From the NCBI GenBank assembly GCA_900540805.1, contig UQHL01000003.1, positions 121,925 through 185,924 on the forward strand: a DNA stretch of 64,000 nucleotides. Reading direction: 5' to 3'. Shown here piece by piece: positions 33,124 through 43,500 of this stretch. The notes below the pieces were generated by a model. That model worked only from the letters and a program-made list of their open reading frames with translations. It made no database searches and was not told the DNA's origin. The DNA is from an uncultured Eubacteriales bacterium. Its GTDB lineage: Bacteria; Bacillota; Clostridia; Christensenellales; Borkfalkiaceae. Positions within the stretch are counted from its first letter, which is position 1, and every line of letters starts with the position of its first letter. The position numbers and the translations under genes were made by a program.

Positions 33124-34464
33124 TTATTTTCCTACGCAGAATTTGGAAAATATTTCCTCGATGATCGCTTCCGAAGCGGTCTCCCCCGTAATCTCCCCCA
33201 GGCGTTCCCAGGCTTCCGTCACGTCTATCCCCACCAATTCGAGCGGCCCGCCACAGGCGGCAACAGCCTTTTTCAGATGCTCCTTCGCCTTTTCCAGCGC
33301 CGCATAATGCCGTTCCTCTATGAGAAACGCCGCGTCTTCGCCTCTGTCCCCGAAGCTTTTTTCGTACAGGAGGGCTTTCAGCCTTTCTATCCCTTCGCCC
33401 GTGACGGCGGAGGTGAGCACGTCGGCGTCCGTGGGCGTTTCGTCGTCGGTCAGATCTATTTTATTGACGACCTTGACGAGCGGTTTATCCCTCGCAAGCT
33501 CTAAAACCCGCGCGTCCTCCGCGTCCGTGCCCGCCGCGGAATCCGCCACAAATACCACCACGTCGGCGGCGCGGACGATATTCTCCGCCTTTTCTATGCC
33601 GATCGACTCGATTCTGTCTCCGCTTTCGCGCACGCCCGCCGTATCGTAAAGGTTGAATTTTGTCCCTTCGATTTCGAGTATGCCTTCTACGGCGTCCCGC
33701 GTCGTGCCCGCGACGTCCGAGACGATAGCCTTTTCATAGCCGAGCAGCCTGTTGAGCAGCGAGCTTTTTCCCGTATTCGGCTTGCCGCAGAGCGCGACGG
33801 TCACCCCCGATTTTATCTTTTTGCCCTTGGCATAGCCCGCAAGCAAAACGGTGACTTCTCCGAGAACGCTTTTTAGTGCGGTACGTATTTCGTCCGTCTC
33901 CGATTCCTCGAGATCCTCCTCGGGATAATCGATCGAGGCATCTATCCCCGCGAGAACTTCTTTCAGCCGCGCCTGCAACAGGCGTACCTTTTCCGTAAGT
34001 TTTTCGCTGTATAAAAGATACCCCGCCTTTACTTCGGCTTCGGACTCGCCGTTGATCATGTCGGCAATCCCCTCGGCCGACGCTAAGGAAAGCTTGCCGT
34101 TGAGAAACGCGCGTTTGGTAAATTCGCCCCGTCCCGCGCTCCGCGCGCCGAGCCGGAAGGTCTGCCTGAGTATCCCGCGGGCGACGCTTTCGCCGCCGTG
34201 GCATTGAAATTCCACCACGTCCTCGCCCGTATAGCTGGCGGGTGCCTTAAAATAGACGCACAGGCCGTAGTCGGTAAACGTGCCGCCGTCTATCCTGCCG
34301 GGATAGAGGCGGTAGGGTTCGAAGTCCTTCACCGCGACCGTTCCCGCAGGGACGAACATTTTTTCCGCGATGGAAAGCGGACTGCCGCCGCTGAGACGAA
34401 TAATCGCCACACCGCCCTTGCCGGGGGGCGTGGCAATCGCCGATATGTTTTCTTCGGGCATCAT
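33124..34464 (-). CDS. mnmE: tRNA modification GTPase MnmE
   Basis: 446 residues. With MnmG it modifies the wobble uridine (cmnm5U/nm5U). N-terminal formyl-THF domain (ISAIATPPGKGGVAIIRLSG), helical domain, G domain at about 215-375 (CGKPNTGKSSLL, DTAG, NKID), and the C-terminal Cys-x-Gly-Lys end (FCVGK). Two consecutive ATGs (34464, 34461) follow AGGAGG; the second has the better spacing. Confidence 0.96.
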   Translation of the reverse strand: MMPEENISAIATPPGKGGVAIIRLSGGSPLSIAEKMFVPAGTVAVKDFEPYRLYPGRIDGGTFTDYGLCVYFKAPASYTGEDVVEFQCHGGESVARGILRQTFRLGARSAGRGEFTKRAFLNGKLSLASAEGIADMINGESEAEVKAGYLLYSEKLTEKVRLLQARLKEVLAGIDASIDYPEEDLEESETDEIRTALKSVLGEVTVLLAGYAKGKKIKSGVTVALCGKPNTGKSSLLNRLLGYEKAIVSDVAGTTRDAVEGILEIEGTKFNLYDTAGVRESGDRIESIGIEKAENIVRAADVVVFVADSAAGTDAEDARVLELARDKPLVKVVNKIDLTDDETPTDADVLTSAVTGEGIERLKALLYEKSFGDRGEDAAFLIEERHYAALEKAKEHLKKAVAACGGPLELVGIDVTEAWERLGEITGETASEAIIEEIFSKFCVGK

Positions 34465-34539
34465 TCCGCCTCCTTTGAAAGCCTTTTCAGCGCATCGTTT
34501 TTCGAGCGGCTGATATAACTTCAATTTATGATTATTCCT

Positions 34540-34568
34540 ATTATATCACAGTATTTTCACCGTGTAAA
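34540..34568 (-). promoter_or_regulatory. Promoter of mnmE
   Basis: TTTACA (34563-34568), 17-base spacer, TATAAT (34540-34545) on the minus strand. Confidence 0.82.
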
Positions 34569-34591
34569 CCGTTTGAAACCGCTTTTGCGTA

Positions 34592-34633
34592 AAAAAAGAC
34601 GGAAATTATAACTTTCGCTTATTTCCGTCTTTC
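34592..34633 (-). terminator. Terminator of the ecf-truA-CPBP operon
   Basis: AAAGACGGAAAT (34600 region) pairs with ATTTCCGTCTTT (34621-34632); on the minus strand it is followed by seven T. Confidence 0.85.
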
Positions 34634-34642
34634 GTATTTTTT

Positions 34643-35590
34643 TCAGTTGAATAAATCGTCCGCGTCGGAGCCTCCGCCCGCTTTCGGAGGCTGGTCCTTT
34701 CCCTGCGCGGAGGCTGAACCGCTCCGATCCCCGTTCCCCGACGAATTGCCGGGCGCAAATTCCGAGAAGGGATCTTCCTGCTCAGGCGGGGGGCCCTGCG
34801 GCGGGCGGCCGTCATAAGGCGGCTGATTATACGGCGCGCCGCCGTAAGGGCCGCGGTCGTACGGGCCGCCCTGATAGGGCGGGCGGCCGTATCCGTAAGA
34901 ATTTTGCTGTTGCTGCCGGCGCATAAATTCTTCCCGCCGCGCCCGCATATAGGCGTCGTAATCGATGGCCTTGTTGTTTCTGATGACGAACACGGCGATA
35001 TATCTCGACAGGGGCACGAAGAGCGCCACACACGACAAAAGCATATATCCTCTCGTATAATACTTTTTATACAGCCCCATCAGCAGGATAAAGAGCAATA
35101 CCTGATAGATCAGCTGAACGATAGAAATGATATAATCGCTGATATAATAGAAATTGAGCACATATCCCGCGGCGCCCCACATATTTGTCCATTCCCAGCC
35201 GTTGTCTTTGGGGACCATGTTTCCCTTATATTTGGTAAACAGCAAAATCTCCACGGCGATCGCCGCCGCACAGACCAGCGTCGCTATAATCTGGGCAAGC
35301 ATGACGTAAAGGCCCGAGCGCTTCATTTTTCTGCCGAACACATCGCACGTCCCCGCCAGCTTTCCCATATACCAAACGGACGCGAACGGAACGAAAGCGA
35401 GCCATTTGTTTTTCATGTCCCGCTTTTTTGCCATCGTATAGAGGCCGACGCCCTGCAAAATAAACAGAACCAGCCATACGCCGCCGCCGATGGCGAGCGC
35501 CGTGAACAGATTGCGGCCGCCGATATTGCTCACTCCGTACGCGGTCGCAAATATCAGAACGAAGCTTTGATAAATGCCGTATATTTCCAT
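34643..35590 (-). CDS. Multi-pass membrane protein with Pro/Tyr/Gly-rich tail
   Basis: 315 residues from the ATG at 35590 (site AGGAG). Six hydrophobic segments occupy residues 1-205. The C-terminal 110 residues are low-complexity: repeated PPY/GGPY-like units (YGYGRPPYQGG and following) and then an acidic Ser/Gly tail ending DADDLFN. Membrane proteins with this layout are common in clostridia and unassigned. It is the last gene of the ecf-truA-CPBP cluster. Confidence 0.8.
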   Translation of the reverse strand: MEIYGIYQSFVLIFATAYGVSNIGGRNLFTALAIGGGVWLVLFILQGVGLYTMAKKRDMKNKWLAFVPFASVWYMGKLAGTCDVFGRKMKRSGLYVMLAQIIATLVCAAAIAVEILLFTKYKGNMVPKDNGWEWTNMWGAAGYVLNFYYISDYIISIVQLIYQVLLFILLMGLYKKYYTRGYMLLSCVALFVPLSRYIAVFVIRNNKAIDYDAYMRARREEFMRRQQQQNSYGYGRPPYQGGPYDRGPYGGAPYNQPPYDGRPPQGPPPEQEDPFSEFAPGNSSGNGDRSGSASAQGKDQPPKAGGGSDADDLFN

Positions 35591-35607
35591 GTTTACTCCT
35601 GGCGTTT

Positions 35608-36714
35608 TCAAACGCCGCCGATAAATGCACCGATTGCGACGAACAGCGCCGCCGCCAAGCCGATCGCCAGCACAAGCACCGCGGGAAAAATCCCCGCCTT
35701 GCGATTGAGCTTTCCTCTGCCGTTATTTTCCGCGAGATAACATCTCTGTTCGGCGTGCTTTTCCGTAAGCGCGCCGCAGCTGTACCAGGGACGTTCCTCG
35801 AGCAGCGTCCCCGACACCATATCGTGCACGACGAACGTCGCGGCGATATCTCCCCGCGCCCGTTCGGGATATTTCTGCGAATGGAACATTCTCTTTACAA
35901 AATAGACGAGCCCCGCGATCAGACACACCGTACCGAGGAGAAAGGTCATAATCGAAATAATCGATACGTATATTTCCTCGCCGTTGCGTCCGAGAGCGAA
36001 ACCGTAAACGAGTACGCTCCACGAAGCAAAGAAATTGTTCGCAAAATGCGCGACCATGCCTACGACGATATTTTTCGTTTCCACGACCAGCGCGCCGATT
36101 ACGAGCCCTACGAGAAACTGATAGATAAACTGCTGATAACTCCCGTGCGCGAGCGCGAACAACAGCGCCGAAAGAATCACGGCGGGCATTTTCCCGAACT
36201 GCATAAAGCCTTTCAGAATCACGCCTCGGAACAAAAGCTCCTCGAAAATCGCGGGCAAAACGGGCACGAGAATTAAATAATATAAAAGAAACCAGCCGCC
36301 GTACTCTATCGAAGGCTCCGTCCTTGCGGGGAGCCTTAAAAGAGTTCTCAGCTCCTCTATCGTTTCCGCAAAGCTTTCCGCCAGCGGAGAAAACAGAATT
36401 GCCATGCCGAAAATCAGCACCGCGGCCATGAGCATTTCCACGCCGCAGCCCTTTCTCGAGAGAAAACCGCCGCCGTTTACGGGATTTACTTTCGCCGCCA
36501 GAGCCATAATTGCCGTCACCAAAGCCAGTCCCGCGGCGATGAGGACGCTTTCCAGACAAAGATAGGGAGATAAGTCGGCGCCCGGCGAAACGTGCTCCAT
36601 AATCGGCACGAACAGCATGCTCACCCCGAACATCATCGCCCAAAACAACAGATATGCCGTCGCCGCATGCAGAGCGTTGAACGTATTGGGATTATATCTT
36701 TTCATGTCTTTCAT
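35608..36714 (-). CDS. CPBP-family intramembrane metalloprotease
   Basis: 368 residues. The active-site motifs of CAAX-processing/bacteriocin-immunity type proteases are visible: FEELLFRGVILKG (Glu-Glu-x3-Arg), ALAHGSYQQF and VGMVAHFANN (His and Asn). Eight or so membrane helices. A C-terminal tail with a linker and a final helix is longer than in minimal CPBP proteins. Its ATG overlaps the truA stop by four bases. Substrate unknown. Confidence 0.88.
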   Translation of the reverse strand: MKDMKRYNPNTFNALHAATAYLLFWAMMFGVSMLFVPIMEHVSPGADLSPYLCLESVLIAAGLALVTAIMALAAKVNPVNGGGFLSRKGCGVEMLMAAVLIFGMAILFSPLAESFAETIEELRTLLRLPARTEPSIEYGGWFLLYYLILVPVLPAIFEELLFRGVILKGFMQFGKMPAVILSALLFALAHGSYQQFIYQFLVGLVIGALVVETKNIVVGMVAHFANNFFASWSVLVYGFALGRNGEEIYVSIISIMTFLLGTVCLIAGLVYFVKRMFHSQKYPERARGDIAATFVVHDMVSGTLLEERPWYSCGALTEKHAEQRCYLAENNGRGKLNRKAGIFPAVLVLAIGLAAALFVAIGAFIGGV

Positions 36715-37478
36715 AAACGGTTAATATCCTCCCCGTATTCCACACTCATCAAAGTCAATCCCTTGGCGGGCATCGTCTTGCCGAGAAGCTCGCGCTTGCC
36801 CGAAGCGAACGCCAAAGCAAGGCTTTCTTCGCTCCGTTTTCCCGAAGCCAGCTCTAAAAGCTCCCCCACCAGCGTCCTCACCATATTATACAAAAATCCG
36901 TTTCCGCAGACGCTCACCGAAATATCCCTGCCGCCGAACGTCTCGCTCTCCTCCACGCGCACGAAATAAATCCTTCGCACCGTCGTTTTCACCGCCGAGC
37001 CCGACGCGCAGAAAGCCTTGAAATCGTGTTCGCCCTCGAAAAGCTTCGCGGCTTTTTCAAGCGCTCCGAGCGGCGGCGCGGCGCCGATACGCACGGCATA
37101 CCGCTCTTTCAGCGGCATTTCGCGTTCGGAGACGTAAAGCGAATAACGGTAGGTCTTTCGCTTCGCGCTTCGGTTGCAGTCGAACATTTGCCCTGCCGTC
37201 CGCCCCTCCAAAACGCGGATATCCGCGGGCAGAAAGCGGTTGATGCAATCGGGCAGCTTTTCGGGCGGAACGGTCAGCCCTTCGGCGTCGAAATGACAGG
37301 TCTGCCCCGCCGCGTGAACGCCCGCGTCCGTCCTGCCGCTGGCCGTTACGGAATATTTTCCGCCCAGCGCGCGCGCCATGCCGTCCTCCAGCGCCTCCTG
37401 CACGGAGAGCGCGTTTTTCTGTCTCTGCCAGCCCGCATAGCGGGTGCCGTCGTAAGAGAGCTTTAACACATAACGCAT
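36711..37478 (-). CDS. truA: tRNA pseudouridine(38-40) synthase
   Basis: 255 residues. Catalytic Asp in GRTDAGVHA, N-terminal LKLSYDGTRYAGWQRQ and VRRIYFVRV. Modifies the anticodon stem of many tRNAs. The ATG at 37478 follows GAGGG; a TTG at 37493 is the alternative. Adjacency to ecfA-ecfT is a conserved Firmicutes arrangement. Confidence 0.96.
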   Translation of the reverse strand: MRYVLKLSYDGTRYAGWQRQKNALSVQEALEDGMARALGGKYSVTASGRTDAGVHAAGQTCHFDAEGLTVPPEKLPDCINRFLPADIRVLEGRTAGQMFDCNRSAKRKTYRYSLYVSEREMPLKERYAVRIGAAPPLGALEKAAKLFEGEHDFKAFCASGSAVKTTVRRIYFVRVEESETFGGRDISVSVCGNGFLYNMVRTLVGELLELASGKRSEESLALAFASGKRELLGKTMPAKGLTLMSVEYGEDINRL

Positions 37479-37489
37479 AGGCTTCACCC

Positions 37490-38302
37490 TCAAATGACGT
37501 TCGGCAGATAAACGCGGAGCAGTATCACGCCCGCTAGCAGAGCCGCACAGACGAACAAACCGACAAAATCCCGCCAGGTAAACGTAAGCTTTTTGTATTT
37601 CGTCCGCACCTTACTGCCCGAATAGCACCGCGCGTCCATCGCGTCGCCGAGTTCGTCCGCGCGGCGGAACGCGCTGATGAGAAGCGGAATCAGCACGGGG
37701 ATCACGGCCTTTACGCGCTTGATCAAACCGCCCGATTCGAAATCGGCGCCGCGCGCCTTCTGGGCGTTCATGATTCGTCCCGTCTCGTCCGTCAGTATGG
37801 GAATGAAACGCAGGGCGATGGACATGATCAGCGCGAGCTCGTGTACGGGGAAACGAATGAGCTTAAGCGGGTAGAGCAGGCTTTCGATGCCGTCCGTAAG
37901 GGAGACGGGCGTCGTCGTCAGCGTCAGGATCGCCGAGCCCATAACGAGCAGAAACAGACGCACCGACAGAAAAATCGTGTAAAATACGCCCTCTTTCGTA
38001 ATTTTCAAAAATCCCCATTTCACCCACACCGTCTCGCCCGAATAGAAAAACAGGTTGAGCACGGCGGTGAACAGAAGCAGGAAAATAATCGCCTTTACCG
38101 AACGGAGAACGCTTTTGACGGGCACTCTCGAACAGGCCGTAACGACGACGAACACCGCCGCGCAGGCCGCCAGGCCGTAAAAGTTTTTTGCCGTAAATAT
38201 CGCGGCGATATAGACGATGAGGAACAGAATTTTGGTGCGTGGGTCGCATTTATGCACAAAGGATTCCGCGGGATAATACTGTCCGAAAGCAACGTCACGC
38301 AT
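37490..38302 (-). CDS. ecfT: ECF transporter transmembrane subunit EcfT
   Basis: 270 residues, five or six membrane segments. The coupling helices carry the Ala-Arg motifs (NAQKARGADFESG and DAMDARCYSGS) that contact the ATPases. N-terminal FGQYYPAESFVHKCDPRTK is a typical EcfT start. Shared by several S components, probably including the one at 8251. The ATG at 38302 (GGGAGG site) overlaps the EcfA end by eight bases. Confidence 0.95.
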   Translation of the reverse strand: MRDVAFGQYYPAESFVHKCDPRTKILFLIVYIAAIFTAKNFYGLAACAAVFVVVTACSRVPVKSVLRSVKAIIFLLLFTAVLNLFFYSGETVWVKWGFLKITKEGVFYTIFLSVRLFLLVMGSAILTLTTTPVSLTDGIESLLYPLKLIRFPVHELALIMSIALRFIPILTDETGRIMNAQKARGADFESGGLIKRVKAVIPVLIPLLISAFRRADELGDAMDARCYSGSKVRTKYKKLTFTWRDFVGLFVCAALLAGVILLRVYLPNVI

Positions 38303-40130
38303 GGGCGCCACCTCCCTCAAGCCCCGCATAGGAAAGGACTTTCCCGACAAAATCCGCGGAGGTGAAATCCGAATAAATATTTATCCCTTTCGCAGCCAAA
38401 GCCTCCGTGACCTTGGCCGTAAAGGGTACGTCCAGCCCCAGAGCCGTCAGCTCCGCAGGCCGAAGAAACAACCTGGAGGGAGACGCTTCCTCAAATACCT
38501 TTCCTTCCGAAAAGACGGCCGCCCGCGTGCAGTTCTCGCTGATCTCATCCATATCATGCGACACAATTATGACGGTTTTACACCACTCTTTGTGAATTTT
38601 GTGTAAAAGTTGCATAATCTCTCGTTTTCCGAGCGGATCGAGGCCCGCGGCGGGCTCGTCGAGGACGAGTATTTCGGGCTTCGTGACGATGACGCCCGCA
38701 ATCGCCACGCGGCGTTTCTGCCCGCCCGACAATTCGAAGGGGGAACGGTCTTTCAGCTCGAGATAGTCGAGCCCCACCGTCTCTAAGGCGTCCCTCACCG
38801 CTTTTTTTGTCTCATCCTCCGAAAGCGGCGCTCGGCTGAAATTTTTCAGCCCGAAAGCCACGTCAGCGAATACCGTTTCGGCAAACAGCTGATATTCGGG
38901 ATACTGAAACACCATGCCTACTTTGCTTCGCAGCTCGCGGAAATCGGTCTTTTTGTCCGTCAGATCGTATCCGCCTACCGTCAATCTGATTTTCGGCGGC
39001 GGCGCTTCCCCCTTTTTCAGCTTTTTCGGCTTATACTTCTTTTCCGCGGTCGGCACCTTGATCAGTGCGTTGAGATGCTGCACAAAGGTCGATTTTCCGC
39101 TGCCCGTATGCCCGATGATGCCGAAAAACTCCCCCGACTCTATCGAGATATTCACGCCGTCGAGCGCGTGGGCGGCAAAGGGCGAGCCCTTGTTATAAGT
39201 ATAAGTGAGATTTTCACATTCTATCCGCCCCCAAACGTCGCTAATTCTCCCTCTTTTTGGGGGCGTCCCCGTCGGGCCGCAGTCTCCGCCCGCCGCGTTT
39301 TTCAGCGCGGCAAAAAGCTCGTCGCCCAGCGCTTCAGGCGTCAGTACGTCTTTCACGTCCAATCCGCCCGCCCTTAAATCGTGACAGATCTGCACGGGTC
39401 GGGGCAGAGCGAGGTTGTACGTTTCCAGCTCCTCCTCGCGGCAGAGTATCTCCGAGGGCTTTCCCTGCATGACGATCTCCCCGCGGTTCATTACCACCGC
39501 GCGGTCCGCCAGCATGGCCTCCTCGGGAAAATGCGTGATGAGCAGTACGGTGATATGCTCCTCCTTATTGAGCTTCAAAACGACGTCCGTCACTTCCCTG
39601 CGGCCCTTGGGGTCGAGCATGGCGGTGGCTTCGTCCAAAATCATGATTTTCGGCTTGAGGGCGAGGACGCCCGCAATGGCGATGCGCTGCTTTTGTCCGC
39701 CCGACAGCCGCGCGGGCGTCGCATGCCTGAATTCGGACATACCCACCGCGTCGAGAGCGAACGTTATCCTCTTCCCGATCTCCTCGCGGGGAACACCGAT
39801 ATTTTCGGGCCCGAACGCGATATCGTCCTCCACGATGGAGGCCACCGTCTGGTTGTCGGGATTCTGAAAAACAATTCCGACGTTTTTTCGGATATCGAAA
39901 ATATTTTTGCTTTCGCCCGCGTCCATGTCCAGCACCGTGATCCTGCCCGACGTCGGGGATAAAAGTCCGTCCGCAAGCCTGGCCAACGTGGATTTTCCGC
40001 TGCCGTTATGCCCTAAAACGGCGACAAATTCCCCTTCCTCCACGGAAAGGTCGATTCCGCCCAGCGCAAAGGCGTCCTTTTCAGCCTCGTTATATGAAAA
40101 ACATACTTTTTCGAATTTTATCGCTTCCAT
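38295..40130 (-). CDS. ecfA: Fused EcfA1-EcfA2 ATPase of ECF transporters
   Basis: 611 residues with two complete ABC ATPase domains in one frame; most genomes encode them as two genes of about 280 residues. Domain 1 (about 1-265): GHNGSGKST, LSGGQKQRIAIAG, ILDEATAMLDP, of EcfA1 type. Domain 2 (about 300-611): GHTGSGKST, LSGGQKRRVAIAG, VLDEPAAGLDP, of EcfA2 type. The linker is Gly/Pro-rich. Domain 2 carries an extra basic insert (KKYKPKKLKKGEAPPP) before the first strand pair after Walker A. Powers the vitamin S components. The ATG at 40130 is used; the site is weak. Confidence 0.93.
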   Translation of the reverse strand: MEAIKFEKVCFSYNEAEKDAFALGGIDLSVEEGEFVAVLGHNGSGKSTLARLADGLLSPTSGRITVLDMDAGESKNIFDIRKNVGIVFQNPDNQTVASIVEDDIAFGPENIGVPREEIGKRITFALDAVGMSEFRHATPARLSGGQKQRIAIAGVLALKPKIMILDEATAMLDPKGRREVTDVVLKLNKEEHITVLLITHFPEEAMLADRAVVMNRGEIVMQGKPSEILCREEELETYNLALPRPVQICHDLRAGGLDVKDVLTPEALGDELFAALKNAAGGDCGPTGTPPKRGRISDVWGRIECENLTYTYNKGSPFAAHALDGVNISIESGEFFGIIGHTGSGKSTFVQHLNALIKVPTAEKKYKPKKLKKGEAPPPKIRLTVGGYDLTDKKTDFRELRSKVGMVFQYPEYQLFAETVFADVAFGLKNFSRAPLSEDETKKAVRDALETVGLDYLELKDRSPFELSGGQKRRVAIAGVIVTKPEILVLDEPAAGLDPLGKREIMQLLHKIHKEWCKTVIIVSHDMDEISENCTRAAVFSEGKVFEEASPSRLFLRPAELTALGLDVPFTAKVTEALAAKGINIYSDFTSADFVGKVLSYAGLEGGGAHA

Positions 40131-40309
40131 AACACCGCTTTCGGACAAACCGCCAACCCTTACGGCGTCCCCGACGAAAAAGTCGGGCACATGCTTCTAA
40201 AGCGGCTTCCCGTGCGTTATCCTGTACGAAAAGCCGCCGCAAAAACCGTTCTGCGGCTTGTCCTGTTTATATACCTTATTATTATAGCAAACTTTTTCCG
40301 TCAATACAA
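40131..40309 (-). promoter_or_regulatory. Promoter and structured leader of the ecf operon
   Basis: On the minus strand TATAAT (40281-40286) with TTGTAT 17 bases upstream (40304-40309). The leader of about 145 bases holds a GC-rich stem (GCCGCA/TGCGGC, 40232-40258) followed by four T, and a small CCCGAC/GTCGGG hairpin near 40180-40196. It may attenuate transcription; no known class recognised. Confidence 0.55.
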
Positions 40310-40445
40310 TGAAAATGAGGTGAAATTCTCCTTTTCCGACAATTTTTTTTAAGTCCTTACCCACCCGAGACGAAGAATAAACGCCCCGAAAATAATTTTA
40401 CACGCATTTTACAGCAATTTCTTTTGATTTTTGGGCGTTTTGGTA

Positions 40446-40474
40446 TTGACTTAAAGGAAAAAAGAAAGTATAAT
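40446..40474 (+). promoter_or_regulatory. Promoter of PFOR
   Basis: TTGACT, 17-base spacer, TATAAT. A leader of about 110 bases follows with two GC-rich inverted repeats (GGCCG/CGGCC and TTTCGGCGGG/CCCGCCCGAAA). Confidence 0.9.
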
Positions 40475-40589
40475 ATTATACGTATGTGAAACAGAGCGGG
40501 CCGCGACGGCCGATTTCCGCGTTTCGGCGGGTTTCGGCGGCCTTCCCCCGCCCGAAAATACACCAATTATATAAACGGAGGCTTTTTTG

Positions 40590-43500
40590 ATGAAAAAAAT
40601 GACCATCGACGGCAACACCGCCGCATCGCACGTAGCGTATGCGTTTTCGGAAGTTGCCGCCATCTACCCCATCACCCCCTCTTCGCCGATGGCCGAATCC
40701 GCCGACGAGTGGGCTACCGCCAAAAGAACCAACATGTGGGGCCAGAAGCTGAAGATTGCCGAAATGCAGTCGGAAGGCGGCGCGGCGGGCGCCGTTCACG
40801 GTTCCCTCTCCGCGGGCGCTCTCACCACTACTTACACCGCGTCTCAGGGCCTTTTGCTGATGATCCCCAACATGTATAAGATCTCGGGCGAGCTTCTGCC
40901 CATGGTCATGCACGTTTCCGCCCGCGCGCTTGCGGCGCATTCGCTGAATATTTTCGGCGACCATTCCGACGTCATGGCCTGCCGCCAGACGGGCTTCGCC
41001 ATGCTGGCTTCCTCATCCGTTCAGGAAGTTATGGATCTCGCGCTCGTCTCTCACCTGGCCACGCTGAAATCCAGCGTCCCCTTCCTGCACTTCTTCGACG
41101 GGTTCAGAACTTCTCACGAATATTCCAAGGTCGAGGGCTTCGACGAAGCGAACAACTATGCGGAAATCAAGGCGATCTTCGACAAGCTCGGCATGCAGAA
41201 ATACGTGGACGAATTCAAGTCCCGCGCGCTCAACCCCGAGCACCCTATCCAGAAGGGCACCGCCCAGAACGGAGATACCTATTTCCAGAACAGAGAGACG
41301 GCAAACTCCTATTACGAAGCTGTTCCCGCAATCGTTTCGGAGATGATGAAGGCCGTTTCCGAATATACGGGCAGAGCTTATCACCTGTTCGATTACGTCG
41401 GCGCATCCGACGCGGAAGAAGTGATCGTCGTCATGGGTTCGGGCGCGGAGACGATTGAAGAAACCGTCAATAAGCTGAACGCGCAGGGCAAAAAATACGG
41501 CGTTCTCAAAGTCCGCCTGTACCGTCCCTTCGATGCGACGGCGTTCGTCGGCGCGATCCCCGCTTCCTGCAAGAAACTGGCCGTCCTCGACAGAACCAAG
41601 GAGCCCGGCTCCCTCGGCGAGCCCCTCTATCTCGACGTATGCGCGGCGCTCCTCGAGCAGGGCAGAGCGGACGTCAGGGTTTACGGCGGCAGATACGGCC
41701 TCGGGTCTAAAGAATTTACCCCGACCATGGTGCTTTCCGTGTTCAAAAACCTCGAGGCGAAAGAGTCTAAAAACCACTTCACCGTGGGCATTTACGAGGA
41801 CGTCACCAATACCTCTCTCGATTTCTCGGAGAAATTCGACGCGGCGCCCGCAGGCTCCACTTCCTGCAAGTTCTACGGTCTCGGCTCCGACGGTACGGTG
41901 GGCTCCAACAAGAACACCGTCAAGATTATCGGCGACCATACCGACAAATACGTGCAGGCGTATTTCTTCTACGATTCCAAAAAATCGGGCGGCATCACCG
42001 TTTCCCATCTGAGATTCGGGGACAAGCCCATTCAGTCGGAATATCTCATCGACGCGGCTGACTTTATCGCCTGCCATAACCCTTCCTACGTGACCCGTTA
42101 CGACATGGCCTCCGACCTCAAGGAAGGCGGCGCGTTTTTGCTCAACAGCGAATGGACGAGCGTCGAAGCCCTCGAAAAAGAGCTTCCCGCGAAAATGAAG
42201 AATATTCTTGCGAAAAAGCACGCGAAGCTCTACGTCATCGATGCGATCAAGATCGCAGGCGAACTCGGACTGCGCGGCAAGACCTCCACCATTTTGCAGT
42301 CGGCGTTCTTCTGCATCAATCCGCAGATCATGCCCTATGAAAGCGAAAATCCCGAGGATAAAAACACGGCCGTCGCGCTGATGAAATACATGGCGTACAA
42401 GTCCTTCTCCAGAAAGGGCGACGCCATCGTCCAGATGAACTACAACGCCATCGATTCCGCGAAGGCCAACCTCGTGAAGATCGACATTCCCGAGTCCTGG
42501 GCCACCACCACGGAAGGCGCGGATATGGTCAAGCTGGCGGACGACGCCTATTTCCGCGACGTCGTAGCGCCTATCCTTGCGCTCGAGGGCGACAAGCTTC
42601 CCTCCTCCGCCTTCAACGCCGACGGCTCCGTGCCCACGGGTACCACCAAGTTTGAGAAACGCGGCGTCGCCGTGCTCGTTCCCGAATGGAACATCGACAA
42701 GTGCATTCAGTGCACGCAGTGCTCTTTCGTCTGCCCGCACGCGACGATCCGTCCCTATCTCGTCGCCGAAGGCGAACAGACTCCCGCCGATTTCAAGACG
42801 AAGCCCGCGCTTCAGGCAAAGGGCTACGGCTTCCGTATCCAGGTTTCCCCGCTCGACTGTATGGGCTGCGGCGTCTGCTTCGACGTCTGCCCCGTCAACC
42901 AGAAAGCGGCTAACGACGCGGCGAAAGCAGGCGTAAAGGTCGATCCCGCAAACCGCGCCCTGAATATGGTTCCCCTCGAAAAAATCTCCGCCCGCGAAGC
43001 GGCCAACTGGGAATATGCCCAGACGCTTCCCGACGCCCCCAAGGACGTCACCGCAAAGATGGCAGAGGTTAAAAAATCGCAGTTCTCCCAGCCTCTGTTC
43101 GAGTTCTCGGGCGCCTGCGCGGGCTGCGGCGAAACGCCCTACCTTAAGGTGCTCACCCAATTGTTCGGCGACCGCATGATCGTCGCCAACGCGACGGGCT
43201 GCTCCTCGATCTACGGCGGCTCCTCTCCTACCTGCCCTTATACCAAGAACAAGGAAGGCCACGGCCCCGCCTGGGCGAACTCCCTCTTTGAGGACAACGC
43301 GGAATACGGCTACGGTATGAACCTCGCTTATCAGGCGAGAAGAACCGCGCTCAAAGCTCCTGTGGCCGCTCTGGCGGAAAAATGGAACGAATGGGCGGAA
43401 GGCAAGGCCGCCTGCGAAAACTGGCTTGCCAACATCGACGACGCGGAGGGCAGCAAAGCGGCCGCCGCCGAGCTGGTAAAATGCCTCGAGGGCTGCAAGG

